Under the pieces are notes generated by a model, which saw only the letters and a list, made by a program, of their open reading frames with translations, was not told the origin of the DNA and searched no databases. Source: Zelopaecilomyces penicillatus (taxonomy: Eukaryota; Ascomycota; Sordariomycetes; Hypocreales; Pseudodiploosporaceae). Taken from it: a DNA stretch of 64,000 nucleotides. Each line of letters opens with the position of its first letter. Position 1 is the first letter of the stretch. Location: the NCBI GenBank assembly GCA_005765155.1, contig VCCP01000006.1:1252501-1316500 (forward strand). The letters run 5' to 3'. Both the position numbers and the translations under genes were made by a program. Below are positions 55,344 through 64,000 of this stretch, in pieces.

Positions 55344-56035
55344 TGGGAATAGATAACTTTTTGTATATGAAGTATTTACTTTATGTCTTTTGTGTATCAA
55401 GATCCCATGAAAAAATAAGGATGTCATACCCGAGGATATCGTTTAGATTGCTCTTTAGGGTAATTTAAACACGAACTTAGAAAATCTCGTTATCCCTTCT
55501 TGTTACTGAGAGTTCAAGATGTATGAAATGACAAGGAAAGTTTGCTGAGCAGTTGATTTCTAAAAGGACAAGTGACGGCAGAGCTGTTGATATTCAACGT
55601 AGTACAAGCTAGGAGCATGATGTATTCATGTGAGTTCTTTGAGACGAATTTTAAGAGCATATTCGAGGAGTAAATGGATATTTACGGCGTGTTGACGACA
55701 TTATATGCACTTCATACCAAGCAAGCAAATGATAGGCGTCAAAGTTATTTTTTGATTAAACACATGGAATTGAACAAATGGAATGTGGCAGGAATGTAAC
55801 CAGGAAGTCTTTAAGATAGAAGCCTAAAGGTCTTCACCCTTTCCCCACAAGTATGTACATGTTTATATACTACTATGGATTGTGTCTATACAATTTTTAC
55901 ATACCCCAACAAGCAATAACGACCGCTGAATATATGTCATGGGCCATATACATAATATATATATGTATATATATATTCTCCTCTTTCAAGGACTCTTTGG
56001 TGCACTGCGCACTATTGATAGCGATACCAATGCAT
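55344..56035. other. Convergent 3' intergenic region
   Basis: 692 bases, AT-rich, with TATATATATGTATATATATATTC at about 55953-55978 just beyond the chitosanase stop. 3' UTRs of two convergent genes. No gene. Confidence 0.55.
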
Positions 56036-57173
56036 TTATTTCGCGCACCTACCAGACCTGCAGACCAGATCATCGGCACAATCATTCTCCGACTTGCAAG
56101 ACGCACCAGCGCAGTGTCCAGGCCACGAGCAGGTGTTGCTGGGAGGAGGTGTAGTAGGAGGAGGCGTGGAAGAACCGCCAATGCGCTGGATGAGGCGGTT
56201 GCCAATTGCAGCAATGCTGTTCTCAAACTCGTTGAAGTTCTGAGAGTTCCACTTGGCACCGCGGGCTCCGGGAACAGCGTCCTGACCGGGGAACGCAATA
56301 TAGAGGATGTCGTCCTCGTCGTGGCCGTGGTTGCCGTTCATGCTGGTGCCGTAGCAGGCAGTGGCGAGGGAGATGGAGGTCTCGCCGACCATGGGCAGAG
56401 GGCCGTCGTCACCGTTGGTATCGGCCCACACACCGTAGAACTAGATCATGTCAGGTTAGTTAAAGCTGAAAGCCAGAAGAGGGGGGGCAAGCGTGAAAGG
56501 TCAGGGGTAGAATAGAGCATCGGAAGTAAAGGAGGCACATACCATCTTGTTGCCGCATACTACAGCCATGACACTCAGGGGCTCAATACCATATGATCGA
56601 GGGTTGAACTTCTTCCAGCCAGGCTTGGTGCCATCGTTGCCAAAGACGACATACGAGTGCGCATTAGCATCAAGATCCCGCTGGCCAGTTCCATAGCTTT
56701 CAACAAGATATTGGAAAGCTGTAATCGACTGAGTGTCGCTAGAGCTACCGCAGCGACCATCATCAGCGGGACCGCGCTGGACGCCGTCGCAGTCGATATC
56801 CATATTAACCAGGTTGCCGTTCTGGCCCTGGAGATAGATTACATTGTAGTCCCGGATACGATCACCACAATATGAGGCGCCTGATTCAAGAGAGGACATG
56901 TTAGTTTGAGAAAGTACTATTTCATAAAATATAGACACCGAGATGGACCGGAATAGAAATTCGTATAGCTCCGGATATTGAGTAGGGTTGGCATATGGAA
57001 GCAAACTCACGTCCGCCATCGCCAGCCTTGCTGTAAAAGCCTGAGGCGAGCTTATTCGTGCAGTCTCCCTTGGACCTGACACTGTTGTAGAAGTTCCTGA
57101 CGTTGCTGGGCACGTCACGGGCTCCGGCCACAGCAACGAGCGCGGCGAGGAGAGCAGCCTTGAGAACAGCCAT
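56036..57173 (-). CDS. Secreted GH75 chitosanase with C-terminal six-cysteine domain
   Basis: Endo-hydrolase of chitosan, secreted. Exons 57173-57011, 56880-56543 and 56440-56036 give 301 aa. Signal peptide about 1-18. The catalytic domain has ASYCGDRIRDYNVIYL, MDIDCDGVQRG and a proposed acid pair Asp174 in FYGVWADTNG and Glu187 in MVGETSIS, 13 residues apart as for Asp175/Glu188 of the Fusarium solani GH75 enzyme. A Pro/Thr linker (TPPPTTPPPS) leads to CSWPGHCAGASCKSENDCADDLVCRSGRCAK, a compact six-cysteine end. This tail may help substrate or wall binding, by analogy with other modular hydrolases; not shown. Functions would be wall remodelling or attack on other fungi. TATATATA box upstream. 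Confidence 0.9.
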
Positions 57174-57321
57174 TGTCTTCAACAGCGGTGGATTTTCTGG
57201 GTATAATTGGCAACTCAATGGCTCAGGGGCAGGTAATGAATTCGACTTGCTGACTGGGCTGAGATGGTAGTTCTGTTGTCAATAAGAAAGAAAGGAGAAC
57301 GAACACGGAGCCCCCAACTTC

Positions 57322-57329
57322 TATATATA
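57322..57329 (-). promoter_or_regulatory. TATA box candidate for GH75 chitosanase
   Basis: TATATATA on the coding strand about 150 bp upstream of the ATG at 57173, followed by a short AC-rich leader. Confidence 0.5.
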
Positions 57330-60300
57330 CTCGAATTGAAGGTTGCATTCATGACTTGTGGCATCGGACGACTTCAGAGCTCTCAATTCCTGCATGTACA
57401 CCAAAATCCTCAGAGAAAAGTCACCGTCCTATCGGGGTAAACGCTATATCTCATGTTGGGGTAGCTTCGGTAGCGGGTGCCCTGCCGAGTTCGGTGACTC
57501 CTTGCGCCAGCCTTCCATCTCGAGGTTAGTTTGCATCCCTCAAGCGAGAGCCAAGCCTCTGCCAGCCCCATTTCCAAATTCCGTCTAAAAATCATCTCCC
57601 ATTGTTACCCACTCTCCTTTCTTTCTTTGATTTTTTCTCATCTACTCTTACCGGATGCGATCCTGCTGCCTAGGAGGACTGGCTATGCTTCATGATTGAG
57701 ACGGCATCGTGCGTCTCTTCAAAACTCAGAGATACAGTCAGCTAGCCAGCCAACCAACCAAGCCTCCTGTGCCGGATGATGTGCGGATGAGGCCATCTTG
57801 CGTAGGTGAAGAACGCAGGCAGACTAAGAAAAAATGCCCAGACGCCAGGGGGCATGGGTCAGGAACCAGCAAATGTTAACATGGAGCTAATGCACCCCGC
57901 CCCTCGCCATGCGACGAAAGAAGACCATATGATATTAGCGGTTTCTGCCGAGGGACTTGGCCCTCCGTGGTGGCTGCTGCGGCCCCTCGAGTAAGGGGCA
58001 CCAGGTTAGTCCAGCCGTCCCATCGATCAGGGATGGACTGGATGAGCTGGCCGGCGCCGACGGCCTTTGTCACTGGTGGAAGTGGACAGTCAGTGTTGTT
58101 TGGCGCCCCCATCTTCAGCGATTGCCAAGGTGATCGCTGCCGTGGCTAATCCTTGGTATCGCGGGGGATTTGCAAAGTAGCCGTGTCGAATGCCACTGGA
58201 AGGCGGTTGCGAATGTCAAAACATTGAGGAAAACGAACAACCCATCTGTAAACCCTATACACGTATTTCAGTGTAACATAGTTCGGCCCAGACCTTATTG
58301 TGAGAGAGGGGCGAGATGAGACCATCTAGGCAGACAAATGCATGGCAATGACAACGTCGTATTCTCTGCAACCAGTTTACACTCTGGTACTTGTATCCGA
58401 CCAGCTAGTTTGCGATCCATTACATGGTCATTCGGCGCAAGGTTACGGACGTCCACTCGTCAATATACACACAACACTGGGCTATAGCAAGTTGCCAAGG
58501 CTCTTGCCAATGTTCGGGCCAATCCGAATGCTCGACCCCGACTCAGAACTTGCTCGATATCATAGGCTGCATCACTGTGCCATATTCTGTTCCAAACCAT
58601 TTTGGTCTAGGGAACCCCCGCGTCGCCCATTTTAGCATGAACTGTTGCCCCACGGACCAAGACGAATCCACATGGTGCAAAGGGTTCCGACTCGTGTGTT
58701 GGCATACTTCCTTTTTTCGCGGCCCCATCGACGACTCCGATTCATGAACTCGCCTCCTGTGGCCCCACGAAATAGCACTTCTCTATGTTAGTGGGCAATT
58801 TGGGTACGAGTACCATGTTGACCATAATATATGTTAATTTCTCACACTCACCCACTTGGTGCACTCAGTTGAGTTGAGTGGCCCGAGCCGAAAGATCGAT
58901 CATAGCCCATCTGAGGCTGGCCCAGGGTCTCCTTAGCTATTGAAAAAAAAAGCAGGTGAAGTGACCAGAAACTTCGTCATCCTTGACCCCTCCTAGCGTT
59001 GGCAATGTTACCACACTCAATGCTTATTTTGGCTGTCAGTAGCCCTGTGAGTTTTGCATGCATGGACCCATGGGAATCCTTGGTTCAGGCTGAAAACACG
59101 AGCTCGGACGGCTGTTGGGTGATCCCCACAGCCTGTTTTCACTCTTGTTTCCAACGAGAGACTATGGGCAGTTAGTCCCTGTTGTCATTTATCAGTGATG
59201 CATCGGGTCCGTAATTTAAGCAATGACAAAAGAAGGGCCTATCATAGGAGTTGGAACGAATGGAAGAAATGCCCTGATTTGGCCATCCCGCCTTTAAGTA
59301 CGTTAGCGGCGACACGGGAATGGGTTAAACTCCGTTGTAGCAATATGCACTTCAAGTTCAAGCTCTTAACATACCTAACAAGACATTCCGCTTCTTCCAA
59401 CGGTCTCTTGCCCCCGCCCGGTCCGTCTTCCAAGAGCTCACTCCTGACGCCAAGACTGAATGTATTACAGGTTGACCGGGCTCCTCCTAATAGCCCGATG
59501 GGCGACCGACTCACGATGCCACCCCAAGGGGTTTCATTGAAGAAGAACGAGCGAAAAGAAGACGCCGACACTACTACTTTTTCTCAATCCCATCCTTTCT
59601 GAAGTTGGTCTTGGTCTTCGTCTGTTTCGCTGTTGCAGTTCTTATGCTTGGCGGTTTGGTTCTTTTCGTATCCACACTGCAACGGCGAGCAGGGCCAGCC
59701 AACGATGTAACAAAAGCTACACATCCAATCGATGCGCTGTCAACTTCCCATACCCAATTGGCCTATTTCAAGACTCACGCTGTCAACCACACTGCCGATT
59801 TGTGGGTTGATACTACCGAAACGATGTGTGACCTTGCCTAGATTTTGCGACGTTATTCCATTTCAAGCAAAAGAGCTTAATGCTTGTTGAATGGTTTTCT
59901 TGATTCACTCATATTATTGAGGCGACCAAATAGCCTTTTGACAGCATAATTCACCTTCTTCTGGCTGAGGTTTGAGCAATTTGCGACCTATTCTCATTGT
60001 AAGATAGAAATGTTGACTTATATGCGATTCGATAACCACCGCTGTCGACATGTCTTGATTTGGGCGCCGTCGATGGTAATATCGCTTTCAATCTTGCTTT
60101 TGGTGGCCATATCAATAGATGCTCAACTGTTCAGGGGGAACACCCCGGCTTTTATATGATTTCGTCAATCAACGTCTCATATATGATGTTTTGAGAGCTG
60201 CAGCGCTGGCAATATTTTCGCTCTTCATATGACTTCGATTCTAATAACACCTGTCACCAATATTACTGAGACAAAACAATGGCTACGACTTAGCCAGTAC

Positions 60301-60902
60301 TGATTAAGGTTTTATTGCCGTTCGGGAATGCCCAGGGAGCACTGCAATCTTCCCCAAATCAAACTGAGACTACAAAATGTATAAGATGGCGAAAGGTGCG
60401 AAGATCGCACAATTGCATCTTCTTGGCAAATATAGTCGCGAGAAGGAGCAAATGAAAAAAAAAAAGGTTTTAATCTAATCGCACGTAGCACTCAAATCAG
60501 AACAATAGTCAAGGCAAAACTAATCAAAGTTTCAGAATTAACACTTGAATCAATTTTTTCTTGGGCGTCCTTGATCTCATCTGGGATTTAATTAGACCAA
60601 GGTCGCCATTACAAGATGTCATGGATTAATAAGAAGCGTGAACTATCTGAGAAAAGCTCATGAAGATCAAGACATTGACTTACAATTTTAGCCAAGTCCT
60701 AACAAACTCATTATGCCGCTGGCTTTTTGAGCCTGTTAATGGGTTTGGCTCAGTCTCGTTCAGTCTTGGCAAAGTCGCCACGCTCATCGCCTTATACTTT
60801 TTTGTTGAGCATTCCATGACTGACTATCATGTGACACCTATCCAAAACAACCTTCAAGAACAAATGAGATTGGTAGTGATTGGAAATCGGGTTAGATCCC
60901 GG
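57330..60902. other. Intergenic region with possible membrane-protein exon
   Basis: 3.6 kb without a convincing gene. The stretch 59492-59841 (plus) is open and reads as a basic patch then a strong hydrophobic segment, with no ATG in frame upstream; see findings. Other contents: A9/A10 runs at 58939 and 60454, AT-rich sequence from 60160 onward. Confidence 0.45.
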
Positions 60903-61700
60903 TCACATTTTGAGAAGTACACCATTCTCAATAATCCTATCCTTCCATCCCTCGCAGGCAACTTTGACCATGGTCTTGCCGACTTGATTTGTTCCGATGG
61001 CACCGTACAGATTGCCAACAAGTTTTTTGGGAAGTGGTGCATCTGGTGGAAGAAAACCACTGGGGCGTAGAATCCACGTCTCAAATTTGTCCTTGTTGGC
61101 GTCGGCAAGGTCACAGAGCCCCTTCTCAACCTCCCCCTTATAGCGACGCGAGTCACTCAGGAATAATAAAGGCTTTTTTGGGTCCCACTCGGAATATTTT
61201 CCGCTGCAGAAGACGAAACGGAACTTTTTGCCGCTGCGTGTCTTGTCGGCAAGATGTTGAAGCATGGCGTTTGCAGCAGCGAGGGTATACTCGACACTGA
61301 CTTTGCGACAAAGCTCTTTGTTGTTGTTGAACTGATTGACCCGACCACCAATTGCCCTAAAATCAGGGAGTAAGGTCAGTATTGTCCAAACTTACATCCA
61401 TAGAAGCGACTCTGGCGACGAATGAAAGGCACGCCACAAGAGAGATCCCGCGGCGCCTCCAGAGCAAGCATGTGCTTACCATAGGCATGCATCAGCCCCC
61501 TCTAATCTACGCATCAAATCATCAGGAAACTGCGAAAAGTCTTGGTGCATAATAACCTCGACCCTCGGGTGACTCTCCACTTCTATGGGCACTGTTTTCC
61601 GGGTCAAGATGGTGATTTTCGAGATGCGCTCATCCGCCATGCAATGCTGGACGATCTCTCGACCGGCATTGCCAGTTGCTCCTGCCACGACAACTTCCAT
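60903..61700 (-). CDS. NAD(P)-binding Rossmann-fold protein (NmrA-like/atypical SDR)
   Basis: 224 aa from exons 61700-61480 and 61356-60903 (donor GTAAGC, acceptor TTTTAG); the split Trp codon TG|G joins ACLW to AIGGRVNQF. Begins MEVVVAGATGNAGREIVQHC with the GxTGxxG loop (residues 7-13), then ITILTRKTV, VIMHQDFSQF, CLWAIGGRV, FRFVFCSGKYSEWD and WILRPSGFLP. Same architecture and many identical positions with the gene at 22893-23684 (ISKITILTRKTV versus ISKISILSRKPV; HQDF versus HKDF; ADACLWAIG versus ASACVWALG). No Tyr-x3-Lys active site. Function unknown; cofactor-binding regulator or reductase. Read without the intron it would look broken, but splicing gives an intact protein. Confidence 0.8.
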
Positions 61701-64000
61701 GTTTTGTTCTGTAACAGATGGTAGCGTTTTGCTACCCACGGATGCTTTGTGCGCGAGATGAAGGCTCGAACAACTGCTGATTTGACGTGTTGTGGGTTCA
61801 AGCTGGTCAATGCTTTCACAGTGATCGCCAGACTACGAGCTGCTGCACAATATGGTCCGGATAATAATTGTGCAAAGCGGGTGAATAGAAGGTGGAGGGG
61901 TTTAGATCAAAGTCGATGCCAAAGATGATCAAAATTTATCTCGCAGCAGAGGCTCTTAATATTCCAGTTCTAGCCAGCTCCTGACAAGGGGGTCAAATGT
62001 TGGCTCAAGCCGTCGTAGCCGGCTCATGCAATGTCGGGTGGGTCTAGTGTGGCATTGAGTTCGTTGCAGATGCATCGTGTTTGTCTCTAATAATAACGGG
62101 GTGAGAGATTTCAGGACAGTCGTGGCTGACCCCCATTATTGGACAAAGATACGTAGAGGTCATGTATGGCCGCTTGTAGTTGCAACTCCCAGCCCTATGT
62201 AACGCTCTCTGAAGAACCAGATGTGCCGGATCTGCCAAGACATCTCGTAGAAGATTGGCGTTTGGTGCTGGCTAGTTTCTTGCGTAGCTGGGCTGCTTTC
62301 TGGTGTTGCCTCGGTAGACGCTTGCTTAGGTAGACCGACAACTTGCAATAGACCTCGGCTAGCTGTTCCTTCGCCCGGGGTGGTGGCTGGCTAGAGAGCT
62401 GTGCCGTACTGCCGTTGGCCAGTAAGGGCCGTGGAAAGAAATTGATTGAGAGCCACGCCAACGCACACCTTTCGCGTGCCGCCCATGATTTGGACCATAT
62501 GCTCGGCTCAGACATCCGATTAGGCACAGTTGAGATGTGCTACACCGAGTTGAACAACAGCCCTTGGACTGAGCAACAGCCAGCCGTGGCGTTGTTGGTT
62601 CGATTCTGGCCTGGAAGCTGACGAGATATGACGGGCATTGTTTCTTTGGCAATATTTTGGGTGCGGGGAAGCACTTCAATTACCCTTTGCACACACAGCA
62701 CCAGCGTCAACTTGGATATTTTGCCGACGAGCAACACACCAGTCATACAGTATTGTTATGCCATTTCTTGAGCCACGAGTCATCGCTAAAACTCACTTCT
62801 TGGTAACTCATGCAGGCCTGTCAAGCCTCAGTATCTGAAGTAGATTCAACTCAAGGATATCAGCAAGTAATCCCATCCTAAAAAGGCTAACAAACATTCG
62901 GGACCAGGCAAACGACCCACCTGATGATGGAACCCTTTTATTAGATGCTGTTTCGGATAGGGTGGGAAGGGCGTCACTCCAACTTGGCCAGTAATCGCGT
63001 TCCGCGGCCGAGTCGGAAGTACGGCATCGGGCGGCGGTCGGTTGCATCAATATCTGGATGTGTGATGCTCGGACATTATGGTTCGATACAGTTGATCTAT
63101 GAAATATCACGAGTAGAAGAATCGTAATTTGCGTTGTTGGCGATGCCTCTACCATTTGGAAATTGGGTGTTTTTGTTTCAGCAAGAAGGCGCCATCAAGA
63201 ACGGTTTGTGAGGGCAGGAGCAATGGATTCTGCCAGGTGCCAATGAGCGGCTGGCGCTACAATGACCTACCTATTTTGGCACCTAAAGTGCTAAATTTCT
63301 CGCTAAAACAAGCAGCGTTCGCGTCAAAAGGCAATGGAGAATAACATGGAGCTGATCAGTGCATCATTGCGCATAGTCACGTTGATGCTGATGACAGGAT
63401 AATTACAGCTGCCTAACCACGAAGAGAGCTATATAGCTATATGATAACAACCGGCCATAGCATCAGACGGGGGCCATATCACCTCTACAAGTAGATGCTA
63501 TGAAGACCCTTCAGCTGTGTGTGAAAACTGTCATGAATCAGTAAAAACCTTGCCAGTGAATCCATCATAACCGCAAGGCTAAGTCCTCCACCTATAACAG
63601 CATGTATGTAATGCCAGCCCAATTCAATCATCACAAAGAAATGTCGCTTTTGGTGTTGAAACCAACATTGGTGGCGAGACAATATGGGAAGATACTGTCC
63701 CGTATACAACATGTTCTCAACGAGTGCCCATCTCGTCTCCGCAACCTGCGTTGTGTCGGATAATTGTTGTGTGTTGTTCTCGACCCCTTTCTTACAGTAA
63801 TCGCAGAGGAAAGAACCCGATGACGCCTCAATTTAATTCTAGTCCAACCTCACATGGTGACTAGAATGGCTTGGAGCGGCCGTTGTTGTCGAGTTGGGAC
63901 ACGGAGCGACATACAACGCCCATGCTAATTCGATAACTCCTGTTGTCCAAATCATGAAGCCCTGTGGTTGTTCAAATTTTGACTCCCATTTCTATCCCTT
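61701..64000. other. Intergenic region at the window end
   Basis: 2.3 kb. Holds the 5' flank of the NAD(P)-binding gene. A GGTTCGATTC B-box-like string at 62598-62607 lacks a cloverleaf. ORFs up to about 110 codons show no motif. No gene supported. Confidence 0.45.

Noticed and set aside
60903..61739. NAD(P)-binding gene looked like a pseudogene with a stop after ACLW
   Set aside because: A GTAAGC donor and TTTTAG acceptor join the two halves in phase, restoring an intact protein.
62598..62607. GGTTCGATTC resembling a tRNA B box
   Set aside because: The flanking T stem pairs poorly and no acceptor or D arm can be built. A SINE relic is possible but unsupported.

Overview
The window is nuclear DNA of a filamentous ascomycete, most likely a Sordariomycete of the Hypocreales type. 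The evidence is many short introns of about 50-110 nt with GTAAGT/GTATGT/GTGAGT donors and CTAAC/CTGAC branch sites, fungal-specific families (CAP22-like GPI protein, GH75 chitosanase, DUF7702-type membrane protein, ATRIP/Rad26-type checkpoint protein), a tRNA-Glu(CTC) with a 15-nt intron, and gene spacing of 1-5 kb. Genus assignment is inference from protein flavour only. I see no bacterial-style operon, virus, CRISPR array, obvious transposase or backbone-type biosynthetic cluster.

Layout. 1-1661: 3' part of a SulP/STAS anion transporter (+). 1972-3144: alpha/beta hydrolase (-). 3145-8758: a 5.6-kb gene-free stretch with two long poly-G tracts. 8759-10460: amidase (+). 11120-12886: CDP-diacylglycerol synthase (-). 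14785-15744: beta-carbonic anhydrase (-), sharing a 360-bp divergent promoter with the ATRIP/Rad26-like checkpoint gene (16105-18560, +). 18914-19824: ARB_07466-like secreted protein (-), whose 31-nt last exon restores an HxH motif. 21090-22109: secreted protein of unknown function (-). 22893-23684: NAD(P)-binding oxidoreductase-like protein (-) with a CA repeat directly before its ATG. 24710-25689: GPI-anchored CAP22-like protein (-). 27800-28937: DUF7702-type multi-pass membrane protein (+). 29442-31606: UDP-glucose 6-dehydrogenase (-). 34162-35247: secreted/type I membrane protein (-). 37878-39350: formamidase (+). 41964-42245: small secreted eight-cysteine protein (+). 43033-46032: nine-exon PL8 polysaccharide lyase (+). 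49438-51170: SV2-like MFS transporter (+). 52241-52327: tRNA-Glu. 53061-55343: 5'-nucleotidase family metallophosphoesterase (+). 56036-57173: GH75 chitosanase with a C-terminal six-cysteine tail (-). 60903-61700: second NAD(P)-binding protein (-), related to the one at 22.9-23.7 kb. The rest is intergenic.

How the genes fit together. Housekeeping functions (phospholipid synthesis, bicarbonate supply, DNA-damage signalling, UDP-glucuronate synthesis, nucleotide/phosphate salvage, glutamate tRNA) alternate with secreted or surface functions (PL8 lyase, chitosanase, ARB_07466-like protein, GPI protein, small cysteine-rich protein, two secreted orphans). The 39-46 kb segment looks most like an accessory, host- or substrate-facing neighbourhood. 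No single multi-gene novel system is evident. The most interesting signals are single-locus: the CA-repeat-bridged N-terminal extension, the micro-exon that restores a catalytic-type motif, a MluI-box-type site in the checkpoint promoter, the PL8 lyase beside a candidate effector, the poly-G tracts, and two possible unannotated small genes. Splice boundaries were assigned by eye and need transcript support.
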